Assembly: GCA_041391125.1 (NCBI GenBank)
Contig: JAWKON010000005.1
Location: 124,001 to 188,000, forward strand
Source: JACKBC01 sp041391125
GTDB taxonomy: Bacteria; Chloroflexota; Anaerolineae; Caldilineales; Caldilineaceae
Reading direction: 5' to 3'
Length of the DNA: 64,000 nucleotides
Shown: positions 18,434-29,279 of the stretch, in pieces
Layout of the letters: every line of letters starts with the position of its first letter
Position numbering within the stretch: the first letter of the stretch is position 1
Notes under the pieces: generated by a model
What the model saw: only the letters and a program-made list of their open reading frames with translations
Database searches by the model: none
Told to the model about the DNA's origin: nothing
Program-made: the position numbers and the translations under genes

Positions 18434-19423
18434 ATGAAACACGCTAACGCCGTTAAGCAATTCATCAAATATCACTATCGCCACTTTAATAGCGCCGCCT
18501 TGGTCGACGCGGCGGATGGTTACTGCAAGCTGCTCGCTAAAGGCGGCAAAATGTTTGTGGCCATGGCCGGCGCTATGAGCACGGCCGAATTAGGGCTGTC
18601 GCTGGCCGAGATGATCCGGCAGGACAAGATTCACGCCATTAGCTGCACGGGCGCCAATCTGGAAGAGGATGTCTATAATTTGGTAGCGCATGATCACTAT
18701 GTGCGCATTCCCAACTATCGCGACCTGTCGCCCGAAGATGAACACGAGCTGCTGTCGCGCCATCTCAACCGCGTCACAGATACGTGCATTCCCGAAGAAG
18801 AGGCCATCCGCCGCATTGAGGACGTGATTTTGGATGAATGGCAGCAGGCCGATCAAAAGGGCGAACGCTATTTTCCCCACGAATTTCTCTATCGCATTTT
18901 GCGCAGCGGGCGGCTGGCAAAGGAATATCAGATCGACCCCCAAGATAGCTGGATGATGGCGGCCAGCGAGAAAAATTTGCCCATCTTTGTGCCCGGTTGG
19001 GAAGATTCGACTACGGGCAACATATATGCCTCGCACTGCCTAAAGGGTAACATTCGCAACGTTCACACCGTGCGCAGCGGCATCGAATATATGATGGCGC
19101 TTGCGCAATGGTACAGCGCCGAAGCCAAGCAGCAGCCGGTCGGCTTTTTCCAGATCGGCGGTGGCATTGCCGGCGATTTCCCCATTTGCGTGGTGCCCAT
19201 GATGCGCCAGGATCTGGAATTTGACGACGTGCCGCTCTGGTCCTACTTTTGCCAGATCAGCGATTCGACCACCAGCTATGGTTCCTATTCAGGCGCTGTG
19301 CCCAATGAAAAGATCACGTGGGAAAAGATTGGCATTGGCACGCCGCAATATGTGATCGAATCCGACGCCACCATTGTGGCGCCGCTCATTTTTGCCTATG
19401 TTTTGGCTGAGGATGAAGGATGA
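18434..19423 (+). CDS. deoxyhypusine synthase homologue (probable polyamine aminobutyl transferase)
   Basis: 329 residues of the DHS fold. NAD-binding features include AISCTGANLEEDVYN and QIGGGIAGDFPICVVP. The catalytic lysine region is NEKITWEKIGIG, with Lys298 aligned to the active lysine of eukaryotic DHS. Bacteria have no eIF5A, so bacterial homologues act on free polyamines, for example homospermidine formation from putrescine; the exact product here is inferred. Upstream arginine decarboxylase and agmatinase provide putrescine. AAGGAC precedes the ATG, and the leader consists of 72-bp tandem repeats. The downstream M1 peptidase overlaps by four bases (ATGA), indicating cotranscription. 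Confidence 0.88.
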   Translation: MKHANAVKQFIKYHYRHFNSAALVDAADGYCKLLAKGGKMFVAMAGAMSTAELGLSLAEMIRQDKIHAISCTGANLEEDVYNLVAHDHYVRIPNYRDLSPEDEHELLSRHLNRVTDTCIPEEEAIRRIEDVILDEWQQADQKGERYFPHEFLYRILRSGRLAKEYQIDPQDSWMMAASEKNLPIFVPGWEDSTTGNIYASHCLKGNIRNVHTVRSGIEYMMALAQWYSAEAKQQPVGFFQIGGGIAGDFPICVVPMMRQDLEFDDVPLWSYFCQISDSTTSYGSYSGAVPNEKITWEKIGIGTPQYVIESDATIVAPLIFAYVLAEDEG

Positions 19424-20943
19424 AAAGCTATATTCTCCCGATAATTTGGGCCTGTTTACTCCTATTGAGTGGCTGCCTACCCGTTCGCATCGATCCGTCT
19501 GGAGCCACGGCGCCCGCAGCCGGCGGCGACACGGCCATTGCCAAACCGACGCCGGCGGAACGCACAGGGATGGCGGCTGGCGATGGTGAGCTGGCGGAAG
19601 ATGTGGGCGCCGCTGGCGTGGATGATCCGCTCTTTCCGCAGAGCGGTAACGGCGGGTATGATGTGCAACATTATGACTTGATGCTGACCTGGGATGAGGC
19701 TAGCGACTCGATTGAGGGTGTCGCCACCATTGCGGCCGTAGCCACACAGCCCTTAGCGCAGTTCAATTTGGATTTGAATGGGCTCGAAATTGATTCGATT
19801 ACGGTGAACGATGCCGCCGCCGCATTTAGCCGCGCCGATAGTGAGTTGACCGTAAAATTGGGCGATGACGCCGCGTTGACCGTCGCCGAGCCATTCTCCA
19901 TTTCTGTGGCCTATCACGGCGAACCGCAGCCCATCGAGTTTGCCCTATTGGATGAAATTGGCTGGCTGGACTATCGCGGGGGCGTGGTTGTGGTTTCCGA
20001 GCCCAATGGCGCCGCAAGCTGGTATCCGGTCAACGATCACCCCAGCGACAAGGCCACATATCACTTTACGATCACGGTTCCCAAGCCTTATGTGGTGGCG
20101 GCCAACGGGGCGGCGGCCAAGCCCGTGGCCCATGGCGATAGGTTGACCTATGAATTTGACGCCGCGGAACCCATTGCCAGCTATCTGGTCACTGTCAATA
20201 TTGGCGATTTTTGGATTCAGGAAGAGCCGGGGCCGGATGGCGTTCTCATCTCCAACTATTTCTCTGAAGGGGTGAGCAGCAGCCAGCTAGGCGCGTTTGA
20301 TAAACAGGCCGCGATGATTGAAGTTTTTGCGCAAGCCTTCGGCCCATATCCGTTTGAGGTGGCCGGCGCCATTGTGATTGATGCGCCAATTTCCTTTGCG
20401 CTGGAGACGCAGACGCGCTCCATCTATGGCCCCTTTATGACCGGCGAGAATGTGGTGGCCCACGAGATGGCGCACCAGTGGTTTGGCGACAGCGTGACCC
20501 CGGCCAGTTGGGAAGACATCTGGCTCAACGAGGGATTTGCCACCTATGGCGAGCTGATTTGGGCCGTGCATGAAAATGGCGCAGAGTGGGGGCAACAGAT
20601 GGTGCGCCAATGGTATCGGTCGCGCGCTGACGAAGACCGGGTTGGGCTGGCCAAGCCGCCCGGCGTGGTGACTCCTGCCTCTATGTTCAACCGCGTGGTG
20701 TACGAACGCGGCGCGCTCACGCTGCACGCGCTGCGCATGAGAGTGGGCGACGAGCCATTTTTCGCGATTCTGCAAAGCTATGCCGAACGCTTTGCCTATG
20801 GCAACGCCACCACGGCGGACTTTATTGCCGTGGCCGAAGAGATCAGCGGCCAAGAATTAGACGAGCTATTCAACGCCTGGCTTTACGAAGATCCCCTCCC
20901 CGATATTCCGGAAGCCGGTCTGTTTCGCGCCGATTTTCAATGA
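19420..20943 (+). CDS. lipoprotein M1-family zinc metallopeptidase
   Basis: 507 residues. LLLLSGC with Cys19 is a lipobox, so the protein is anchored outside the cytoplasmic membrane; an Ala/Thr-rich linker of about 50 residues follows. The M1 zinc site is intact: HEMAHQWF (348-355) and LNEGFA with Glu371, spaced as in HExxH-18-E. The exopeptidase GxMEN motif is replaced by FALETQTRSIY (around 326), as in more distant M1 members, so aminopeptidase activity is likely but not certain. It lacks the long C-terminal HEAT-like domain of full M1 enzymes. The start overlaps the DHS-like stop in an ATGA. Confidence 0.88.
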   Translation: MKSYILPIIWACLLLLSGCLPVRIDPSGATAPAAGGDTAIAKPTPAERTGMAAGDGELAEDVGAAGVDDPLFPQSGNGGYDVQHYDLMLTWDEASDSIEGVATIAAVATQPLAQFNLDLNGLEIDSITVNDAAAAFSRADSELTVKLGDDAALTVAEPFSISVAYHGEPQPIEFALLDEIGWLDYRGGVVVVSEPNGAASWYPVNDHPSDKATYHFTITVPKPYVVAANGAAAKPVAHGDRLTYEFDAAEPIASYLVTVNIGDFWIQEEPGPDGVLISNYFSEGVSSSQLGAFDKQAAMIEVFAQAFGPYPFEVAGAIVIDAPISFALETQTRSIYGPFMTGENVVAHEMAHQWFGDSVTPASWEDIWLNEGFATYGELIWAVHENGAEWGQQMVRQWYRSRADEDRVGLAKPPGVVTPASMFNRVVYERGALTLHALRMRVGDEPFFAILQSYAERFAYGNATTADFIAVAEEISGQELDELFNAWLYEDPLPDIPEAGLFRADFQ

Positions 20944-20962
20944 TTTTGAAATGCAGAAGGAT

Positions 20963-21089
20963 GATCAGCAGATTACACAGATTTTAAAGATTTTTTTATT
21001 TTGATTCAGATGTTCCCTGAGCTTGTCGAAGGGAATATCTGAATCGTAGCGGTTATTTGAATCTGTGTAATCTGCGCAATCTGTTGATC
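20963..21089. repeat. composite inverted repeat: GATCAGCAGATTACACAGATT arms, 15-bp inner stem, TGAGCTTGTCGAA loop
   Basis: Outer arms run from 20963 and to 21089. The inner stem 21003-21017 with 21031-21045 is 15 bp with one G-T wobble, around the constant 13-nt loop 21018-21030. It ends 11 bases before the start codon of the next gene. It is copy 2 of three composite elements. Confidence 0.87.
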
Positions 21090-21099
21090 AAATATCCCG

Positions 21100-21858
21100 A
21101 TGGAATCCACGATTCGCCTTGTTGGAACCTATGCGCCCTGGATTTACGCCATGTGCGGTCTGGCGGCGCTTTATCATATTTATAAAGTCTGGCAGGTGCG
21201 GGCCGAGCGCCGCCAGGCTATTTTTTCATTGGAACGCGAAAAGGCCACGCGTGAACTTTCCAACATTTTTGCCGTGGCCCTGCTGCTGGTGACCATTATG
21301 GCGTTGACCTATTTTGCCAGCGTTGTGCTGGGCGAGGCCATTGTGCCTGAAACGGTAGCGGTCAATAATCGCACCGTCTCGGACATCCCCACTGGCCGAT
21401 TGCCCACGCCCACCGCCGTCCCGCTGCCGGCCACCGCCACGCTGACCGCCACGCCGGCTGCGCCCGCCGACACACCCACACCGGCAGAGTCGCCCACTGT
21501 GGTCGCTCTGCCCACCGATACACCGGCCCCCGTTGTGAGCGCTCCTTCCTGCCCCGACCCGCGCGCGGTGCTGACCAATCCGGCCAACGGGGCCGTGCTC
21601 AGCGGCGCCATCAGTATGAGCGGCACCGCCGTGCATGAACAGTTTCAATATTACAAAGTGGAATATGCACCGGGGGCCGGGGCGCGTGAGGGTTTTGTCT
21701 ATTTATTCAGCGGCAACAGCCCGGTGAATGGCGGCCTGCTGGGCAGCATCAATACCGCTTCGTTGGGCAACGGCGTGTGGACGCTGCGGTTGGTGGTGGT
21801 GGACGTAACGGGCAATTTTCCCGAGCCCTGTTATGTAACGGTGACCGTTCAAAATTAA
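21100..21858 (+). CDS. membrane-anchored protein with Pro/Thr linker and Ig-like domain
   Basis: 252 residues. Two N-terminal hydrophobic helices (about 8-30 and 48-75) flank a short charged loop. A Pro/Thr/Ala-rich linker (about 95-150) follows, and then an extracytoplasmic beta domain (ANGAVLSGAISMSGTAVH to WTLRLVVVDVTGNF), which resembles Ig-like domains of bacterial surface proteins. No catalytic motif is seen. It is followed after 14 bases by a second membrane protein with the same architecture, so the two may act together at the envelope. The start sits directly after a composite repeat and has no clear ribosome site. Confidence 0.6.
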   Translation: MESTIRLVGTYAPWIYAMCGLAALYHIYKVWQVRAERRQAIFSLEREKATRELSNIFAVALLLVTIMALTYFASVVLGEAIVPETVAVNNRTVSDIPTGRLPTPTAVPLPATATLTATPAAPADTPTPAESPTVVALPTDTPAPVVSAPSCPDPRAVLTNPANGAVLSGAISMSGTAVHEQFQYYKVEYAPGAGAREGFVYLFSGNSPVNGGLLGSINTASLGNGVWTLRLVVVDVTGNFPEPCYVTVTVQN

Positions 21859-21872
21859 ACCTATTTCACAAA

Positions 21873-24800
21873 ATGACTGAAACCCCTCTAGAGCATCTCA
21901 ATCGCTGGCTAGCGCGCGCCCGCCAAATCATGCAATCCGTCTGGCGCAATCCACAGCAGCGTAACTTGGCCATTGGCGCGCTGGGCGCTTTCCTGCTGCT
22001 CTTTTTTGCCTACCGCATTGGTCTCTGGCGCGGGCGCCAATTGGCGCAGCGCGATCTGCCGGCCGCATTGGCCGAATTGGCGACGCCGCAGCCCACCGGC
22101 GCCCAGTTGGCCATTGTGGCGCCCACCCCACGCTGGCGCCCACGGTCACGCCCACGCCTTCACCCACCCAAACTTTTACGCCCACCCCCACGGCGGCCTC
22201 CGCTGCTGAATGGGCCGAACGCTACCGCACCCAGGCCCAGGACGGGCTCAACGCGCTGCTGGCTGCCGATTTTAGCCGCCAACGGGCGCAGACGCTGCTG
22301 CGCAATCTGGCCCAAGATCACGATCTGGTTTTTGTGCCGCTGAGTTATGTTGAAATCACCGGCGACCGCTGGCTGGCGCTGGTGGCGCCGCGCACGCCCA
22401 AGGGGCAGGGATTGCCCATGCTTTTTTGGCAGGACCCCAACAGCCGCAACCAGATTCGCAGCCAATTGCTCTCCCCTGCTGACGCAGCGCCAGCCACTCA
22501 TGCCTGGGCAAGCCGACGATGCCTTGCTAAACGGGTTGACCACAGAAGTGCTGCGCACCGATGAGCAGGGGCGCGCATACCTGCTGCTCGTCGAGAATAG
22601 CCCCGAAGTAAAGACATCGCGCCAGCCTGAGCGCACCCTCTCCATTTTGACGCTGGCCCAACCCCAAGCCGGCGCCGATTTTGAACTGGCCTGGTGGAGC
22701 GCCGCCGATCCGCTTTGGTCGGTGGCCGAGCGCGGCGCCGAATATGAACTAGTTGAAAATGAGGGCCAGCTTTTGCCCGCTATTCAAGTTACGGCGCCGC
22801 TGCTTTTACGCGGCAATTTGCGTCAAGAATTGGGCGCGCCCGTTTTCTTCATCGAAGAAGCGCCCTTTGCCCGCCAGCGCGCGCGTACGCTCTGGAAGCC
22901 CTTTTTCAACGCGCTGACCGGTCGATTGACCGACTATCGGCTGGAGAGCGGCGAACTGTTTCCCTCGCCGCTGGCCACATTGCAAAGGCTGCTCACGCTG
23001 CTGCAAGCGTCCGATGTGAGCAGCGCCGGCTCCCTTGTCACCCGGCTGGATTTGTTGCAGGAAGCCGTCGATCTGAAGCTGACCGAGCCGGCCACCTGGC
23101 TGGCCTTCTATGTAGACGGCGATGGTCGCCCGCTCATGGATGACCCGGCGCGGGCCGATGAAATCACCAATCAATTGCGCTTTTTCGATAACGCCAATCG
23201 CAACCGCACCTTTGACGCGCTCTTTGAACAGGATGACAGCGGCTACAAAGTGGCGGCATTCCAACCCGTGCTGGACATTTACAGCGACACCCGATTGGTG
23301 ACACCGGCGCCCGCCACACCCACGCCCATTCTGCCCACGCCCACCTACGCGCCCCCTACCGCCACGCCCACGCCCAGCCCCACCTTTGATCTGGCGCTGA
23401 CGATTGATCTCACCAATACGCTTAGCCTGACCGAAACTACCGCCTTCACCGGCTTCCAAACCATTACCGAAGCCGTGGCCGCCGAAATCCAGAGCATCAG
23501 CTGGACGGCCACGGCGCTGTCGCAGGCTGCCCAAAACACGCCCACCAGCGGTCCCACGCCGACCCCCACCGCCACCGCCAGCAGCACGCCCACCGCTACG
23601 CCCACGGAAACGGCCACGGCTACGGCTACAGCCACGCCGACGGCCACAGAGACCGCCACCCCACTGCCCACCGATACGCCCACGCCGCCCGGCCTGCGCG
23701 CCGTAACGCCGGACATTCCGCCCGATCAGCCCGGCTTTATGACGGGCAGCGTGGCCGCTTCCAATACCAATTTGCGCGGCGGCCCCGGCATCGATTACGT
23801 CATTGTGGGGCAGCCGGCGCTGGACGATCCGGTCGCATATTTTGGCATCACTGAAGCGGGCGACTGGCTGCTGCTGCGCATCAACCAGCCCGGCAGCCCC
23901 AATGACGGTGTGATCGGTTGGATGGCGGTCACGTTGCTGCGTTGGGACACGGACCTAAGCGCGCTGCCCCGTTACCGCGCCGACGGCTCGCCGGTAACTG
24001 CCTTTACGCCCACGCCCACGCTGTCGCCCGCCCAAGCCGCCGCCCAGCCCACGGCGGAATTGATTGCGCCGGCGCTGGCCCCGCTGCCCGCTGCATCCAC
24101 GCCGCCCGCCCCCGATATTACTGAACAATTGGTTACACTGGGGGGCGACCAAATTCCCGCCAATCCGCTGGCGCCTATGGATGCCACGGCCAGCGATGGG
24201 CGCGCCTTGCGCCTGCGCCTGGATACGGCCGTGGTGGAAATCTGGAGCGGGCTCTTTGGCATGGAGCCCGGCGCGTGGCAACCGGCGGCGGGCGAATTGC
24301 TCTGGCCGGGTACCCAGGCCTATGTGGCGGTGGCCGCCGGCGGCGCGGATGAGCTGCTGGTGAATCGCATCCGTATTGTCAAGCCGCCCGCGCAGGAGCG
24401 CAGCCAGATCATTGCGCTGCCCATTCTGACCGAGGCTGTACAGCGTGAAACGATTATGGCGCTATTGGGCAGCCGCGAGCAGCAGGGGGTCTACGTGTTG
24501 GAAAGCGAAGGCACTTTGAAGCAGTTGCTCGTGGCCGAACAGGACGCAGCTTGGCAGGGTGAAGGCGACGGCGCCACTTTGCTGCTGCGTACCCCGGAGC
24601 GCGCCACCGGGCTCAACAGTTTTAGCTGGGTGCGCGACGATGGCGCCGGGCTGCTGATCTATGCGCGCCCGTTTTATAACATCCAAGGTGCGGTGGGCGA
24701 TGCCGGCGGCGATCTGTGGTGGATCGAAACGCCCCAGGTCGATGTGGACCAGTGGATGCTCTGGCACTATGACAGCCAGATTTCGCGCATTGAACTCTAT

Positions 24801-25583
24801 ATGCAGGCCGACGCTTCACTGCTGGCCCAGGATGGCGGCCAAGGCGCCTTCACACCGGTTTTGTTGGCCGTCGGCGTGGGGGAAGAATATACGCTGCTGG
24901 TCGACACCATTGAGCCGACCAGCCAGAAACTGTACAGCGGCCTTTACCAATTGACCCTGCGCCGCCAAACTCCCGGCGATGATAAGAGCGCCAACGCGCT
25001 CATCACGGCGGTGACGCGGCGGCTGCCGCCCGATGCCTATCGCGGCCCGCTGCGCGTGAGCCCAGACCAGACCATGCTGGCCTATTTCTATTATGACGCC
25101 GGCCATCCCAGCCTGACTTCCGGCTTTATTGCGCCGGCCAATCAGCTCAAGCTGTTGACGCTCGTAGGGGAAAATGCCGGCGTCCAACAGGTGGTTTACG
25201 AAACAGAGACCCGTTTTGAGTTTCTGGCGCCCAATCTGGTCTGGCGCGGCAACCGGCGATTGGTGCTGGCGCGCAGCCGTTTTGCCGCCGATGAGTCTTT
25301 TGATCTGGACCGCTTTGGCGCCGTGGAGGTGCGGCTGCCGGGCGCCGTGGATGGGGTGGATACGCTGCAAGCGTCCGACTATCTGCTGCCCAATGGCGAA
25401 GAAATTCGCGACTTTGCCGCCTGCCGCGATGGCGAATATACGCTGCTGATTACACAGGAAGCGGAAGGATTGCTCAAGCTGGCGCGCTGGCGTGGCGAAG
25501 GGCAGCCGCGCCCGCTCTTTGGCCTGCCCATTGAGTTGAACCGCACTTTTGTGTGCTGGCGCGCGCCCGCTCCGCCGCCGTAA
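21873..25583 (+). CDS. large envelope protein: TM anchor, two Pro/Thr linkers, SH3b domain (two frameshifts)
   Basis: The start MTETPLEHLNRWLARA leads to one transmembrane helix (about residues 34-50). One missing C near 22130 and another near 22480 split the gene; adding them back gives VAPTPTLAPTVTPTPSPTQ and SQLLSPLLTQRQPLMPGQ, for about 1,236 residues. A long TPT-type linker is encoded about 23310-23700. GFMTGSVAASNTNLRGGPG to GVIGWMAVTLL (23734-23960) is a bacterial SH3 domain that could bind cell wall or peptide ligands. The last 400 residues look beta-rich, like a propeller-type periplasmic domain, with no known motif. The function is unknown, probably structural or sensory at the cell surface. 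Confidence 0.65.
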
Positions 25584-25605
25584 ATTCTTTCTTGCATATA
25601 GTGGA

Positions 25606-25670
25606 ACAGTGAGACAGTAGGACAGTAGGACAGTCGATCAGGCACTGTCTTACTGAACTACTGGCTTACT
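25606..25670. repeat. ACAGTAGG-unit inverted repeat between convergent genes
   Basis: ACAGTGAGACAGTAGGACAGTAGG-type units (25606-25634) pair with ACTGTCTTACTGAACTACTGGCTTACT-type units (25645-25670). It may act as a bidirectional terminator. Confidence 0.7.
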
Positions 25671-25702
25671 CTCGCCGCGCTGTACTCGCTCAACATCTGC
25701 CC

Positions 25703-28700
25703 CTACCGCATGGTGATTGGCAAATGGGTCAGCCGGTTCTGCTGAACGAGCGCCGTTGTGAGCGGGTCGCCCATTAGCAAAAAGGTGAGGCGCGCATCCT
25801 GGCAACAGGTGGAGCTGGTGAACAATTCCAGATAGCCAGCTTCGGTCAGCTGCCCCATGTTCTGGCTGTATTGGGGCGAATTCCACAACTTTTTGTGAAA
25901 ACCAGTCATTAACTTGTCGTGACCGTGGGCCACCGTCAAGCCCGCCGGCGCCCACACCGCCACGGCGCCGCCATCTTCATAGCGCAAGAAGCGCTCATCC
26001 ATCACCGTGGCCGTGGCCGATGTTTTGGTGAATTGACCGGTAAAACAGGTCATTTCCAGCATAATGGTGAGCTGATCGCGGTTGTGCAGTTGGTAGATGT
26101 CATTAAAGCCCAACAGATAGGGATCGGCCACGCTTTTGTCGGTGGAGCCGTTCTGCCAATGGTTGCTGTGACCATTGTAGGCAGCCAGCGCCGGTCCGCT
26201 CTGCAACGCATTGATAACGCGCAAGCGCACCTTGGCCGCATCCGGCTCGCGCCAGGCGTCGGTCACCCCACCGGGCCGCGGGTCATAATAGACGCGCATG
26301 GTGTTTACATAGCTGGGCTGGACTTCGTTGATGATCGAGTCTGAAAAGGCGGCAAAGTCGCCCGCCGCATCGGTCGTGCCATCGGCGCGCATGAATTCTT
26401 CGGCATAAAAGAGGCTGGTCTGCCGCCAGGTGGCCCGCTCGTTTTTCGTGGGGTCGGTCTCGTAGCCCACGATCTTATTAACCACCGTTGTCAACTGCGC
26501 CTCGTCCTGCACAGAGAGCCGCCCGATCCAGATGTCGATCAGGAAATCGGGATCGGTCGTCCCCGCCAGCGGGTCTTCATCGTCAAGCTGGCCAAAGCAG
26601 GGTTCGCAGGCCGTGGTGACCAGCCACGGGTCCACATTGGCAAAATAAGCCGGCAGCAAATTCACGCCATAGATGCCATCGCGGAATCCCAAATAGTTTT
26701 TGGGATCGTTGGTCGAATCGCCCACCAGCGTGGCCGCAATGGGGGCCGGGTTCCAATTCTGTACGGCGTAGCGCAGCAGACTGCGGATGGCCTCGGGCGA
26801 AACCTGGCCAAAGCTCCACGCATCATAAATCTGCTGGGCATCGATGGCTTCCACTTTATAGCCCTGCTGCTGGCGGAGCGCAATTAGCGGCGCCAGTTCG
26901 TCCAGCAAAAAGGCCGGTGCAATGTAGAGCGCATCGGCCCCCTTGCCGTTGGTAAAGTTGACCGGGGCGTGCTTGCTCAAGGTAGGGGTAAAATTGACGC
27001 CCGGTCCCGAGAGCAGATAGTCACGGGCGGTGGCGCCATCCTCAAACTGCGCATTGGTTCCGCCGGGGATGGAGAGGATCACCGGCTTAAGGGGATCCGT
27101 CACATCATACAGAACGCGATTGGCCGCCGTATTAGTGAGCTGATAGCGCCAGTTGCCGTCCACGCTCGAAAAAGCCGCGCCCTTGCTCTGAAAATTGAGC
27201 TGCACCGGCTGCTGCCAATAGACTTTGTCCAGGCGAATCTGGCTAATGCCGCTGCCCGGCATCAGTGTGAGATTGAGCTGCGCCGGATGTTTGGCGCTGC
27301 TGATCTGTTCGTCCCAGCTTTCATAATATTGGGCGTTGTTCCAGGCCAGCGTGTGTACATCGCCCCCCACATTGACTTCCAGCGTGTGCGTGATTAGATT
27401 GGTGCGCGCGCTGCCGGTCAGCCGGAAAATGGAGGGGTCGCCGCTGGCCGCATCCAAGGGCAACAGGTTGTTCAGCGTCACAGTGGCCTTGGGATAGAGC
27501 GACGGGTTGCCGGCCTGAGTGGGATCGGCGTTCAGCTCGGCGGCAAACCAGTGGTCGTTATCCGCACCGGGCATGGTCGATTCATAAATCTTGTTGTCTT
27601 CCCAAATGCCTTTTTCGAGGGCATTGGAGCGCAGGGGGGCAGCGCCCGGCGTGGCGGCGCGGCTGCTCATGCGCAGACCATTGGCGCCCGCTTTATAGGT
27701 GAGCCAATAAAACTCCGTTTCGTTCCACCAATCGCCCACGGTCATGCTGTCAATTTGATGATGGGCATAAAAGCGCACCTGCGTGGCGGCGTCCAGCTTG
27801 CCATCGCTATCCACCACTTCCAGCGCCACTTCGGCGCCGCGATAAAAGAGCTGCAGCGTAGAGAGGGCCGTGTTGGCGGCGATCCCGTTGTTAATCAGAT
27901 CGGAACCGGCTATGGTTTGCAGACCGGCCGCCGCCACCTGCACCTTGATCGAATTTTGCAGCGCGGCGGCATTGGTCGGTGGCGCGGGCGCCACGCCCCC
28001 CACCCGCGGGGCGCCGGACGCCAAAGACATACTCTGATCGGCGAATTGGGGAAAATCGGTCAGCGGTTTGGCTTTGGGCGCCAGCGCACCCACACGGTAC
28101 GCAAATTTGACCGCGCCGTCTTGTGCATAAATGGGGCTGAAAGCGATCACGGCAATGCGTTGGCCGCGCATACGCCCTTCGCGCAATACAAAGACGGGTG
28201 CGGTGGGCAGCACCTTTTCTTCTATCGGCGCAAAGTATTCATCCTCCAAATCAAATTCATCCAGCGAAAGCGGCGCGGCCTCGACCAGGCCGGCACTCCA
28301 CGCGCCATCTTCCAATTGTTGAATTTGGGGAGTAGCATCGGCGCCATCGGGCAGCAGCACGGTGGTGAGCTGCATGGGCAGATTGTAGCCGCCATAGCGC
28401 ATGGTAGGGAGTTGGGCGGCTAAACGCTGCTGCGCCGCCGCATCCATTGCGACCGCATCCATTGCGGCCGCATCCACAGCGGCCGCCGTGACCGATTGCT
28501 GGCCGCCCCAGGCGTCCCACTGTAAATAAACGCCATCGGTCTGTTCGGTTGTGCGCCAGGTGGGAGAGGCCGTCTGGGCGCTTTGCGCATGGGTGGCGGG
28601 TTGTGCATATGCCGGCACAACGGATGACAATAGGAGGGCAATCGTCAGAACGAAGCTCAATCGGGTAATACGTTTGTGTTGAGCAGAGGCGGTCTGGCTA

Positions 28701-28774
28701 GACCACCAAAATAGGTGCGTGTTGCGTACAAACGCATTGAACATCTGCAACGAACGAGTAACATTTTGGCCCAT
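25703..28774 (-). CDS. secreted C25 (gingipain-like) cysteine peptidase with LPITMR tail
   Basis: About 1,023 residues from the ATG at 28772-28774, which has GTGAGG as ribosome site. A long positively charged leader ends in a signal core (LSFVLTIALLLSSVVPAYA). The catalytic half carries LAAYNGHSNHW (His about 869) and IMLEMTCFTGQF (Cys about 910), the dyad of peptidase family C25. SLLRYAVQNWNPAPIAATLVGD and LIDIWIGRLS are further C25 landmarks. Upstream lie beta-rich propeptide or adhesion domains. The last residues, LTHLPITMR, match the tail on the other secreted proteins of the window. It probably degrades extracellular protein or processes other surface proteins. Confidence 0.85.
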   Translation of the reverse strand: MGQNVTRSLQMFNAFVRNTHLFWWSSQTASAQHKRITRLSFVLTIALLLSSVVPAYAQPATHAQSAQTASPTWRTTEQTDGVYLQWDAWGGQQSVTAAAVDAAAMDAVAMDAAAQQRLAAQLPTMRYGGYNLPMQLTTVLLPDGADATPQIQQLEDGAWSAGLVEAAPLSLDEFDLEDEYFAPIEEKVLPTAPVFVLREGRMRGQRIAVIAFSPIYAQDGAVKFAYRVGALAPKAKPLTDFPQFADQSMSLASGAPRVGGVAPAPPTNAAALQNSIKVQVAAAGLQTIAGSDLINNGIAANTALSTLQLFYRGAEVALEVVDSDGKLDAATQVRFYAHHQIDSMTVGDWWNETEFYWLTYKAGANGLRMSSRAATPGAAPLRSNALEKGIWEDNKIYESTMPGADNDHWFAAELNADPTQAGNPSLYPKATVTLNNLLPLDAASGDPSIFRLTGSARTNLITHTLEVNVGGDVHTLAWNNAQYYESWDEQISSAKHPAQLNLTLMPGSGISQIRLDKVYWQQPVQLNFQSKGAAFSSVDGNWRYQLTNTAANRVLYDVTDPLKPVILSIPGGTNAQFEDGATARDYLLSGPGVNFTPTLSKHAPVNFTNGKGADALYIAPAFLLDELAPLIALRQQQGYKVEAIDAQQIYDAWSFGQVSPEAIRSLLRYAVQNWNPAPIAATLVGDSTNDPKNYLGFRDGIYGVNLLPAYFANVDPWLVTTACEPCFGQLDDEDPLAGTTDPDFLIDIWIGRLSVQDEAQLTTVVNKIVGYETDPTKNERATWRQTSLFYAEEFMRADGTTDAAGDFAAFSDSIINEVQPSYVNTMRVYYDPRPGGVTDAWREPDAAKVRLRVINALQSGPALAAYNGHSNHWQNGSTDKSVADPYLLGFNDIYQLHNRDQLTIMLEMTCFTGQFTKTSATATVMDERFLRYEDGGAVAVWAPAGLTVAHGHDKLMTGFHKKLWNSPQYSQNMGQLTEAGYLELFTSSTCCQDARLTFLLMGDPLTTALVQQNRLTHLPITMR

Positions 28775-29197
28775 AGTTGTTAACCTCACTGCGAACGATA
28801 TTAGGTACCTCAAAATTTATGACGTCATTTCAATTCCCCCCTTTGGCGTAATGAAAGTCTTCTTTGGGCTGGCTACAATGGATGCGCTGACGACAGCGCT
28901 ATCTAATCACATCTACCAACTCGCTACTGCAAGCTAGCACACGTTGCATCAATGAAGGGGATAGAAATCGCGTTGACCAAAACCAGCAGGCTCTTCTATT
29001 GTGCCGAAGTTACGACAAATGTCTATAGGTAATACCGCTGATTTCTTGGCCCGCACGCGGCATCCGCCCGGCATTCCAAGCGCAAAGTAGAGCGTTACGT
29101 TTGAAATGCCGCAGATGCCAAATATATGATATTAATATCTACGACGTTTTTCCATAGGCCAATGTTACTATTAGCTTACCTATTTGTGCGCAACAAA
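28775..29197. other. gene-free, AT-richer stretch upstream of the C25 gene
   Basis: It should contain the promoter of the secreted peptidase. I see no open reading frame with protein-like composition, no tandem motif and only weak inverted repeats. Confidence 0.4.
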
Positions 29198-29235
29198 AAA
29201 GGGACCGAGTGAAAAATGCTTCACTCGATCCCTTT
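29198..29235 (-). terminator. rho-independent terminator of the PEP-CTERM-like gene
   Basis: AAAGGGACCGAGTGA (29198-29212) pairs with TCACTCGATCCCTTT (29221-29235), 15 bp with one G-T on the minus strand. It is followed on that strand by a T run. It lies 45 bases past the stop at 29280. Confidence 0.85.
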
Positions 29236-29279
29236 GAGAGTTCGTATTTAAGGAGTGACAGTGGGGGAGAAAGCCTGCG

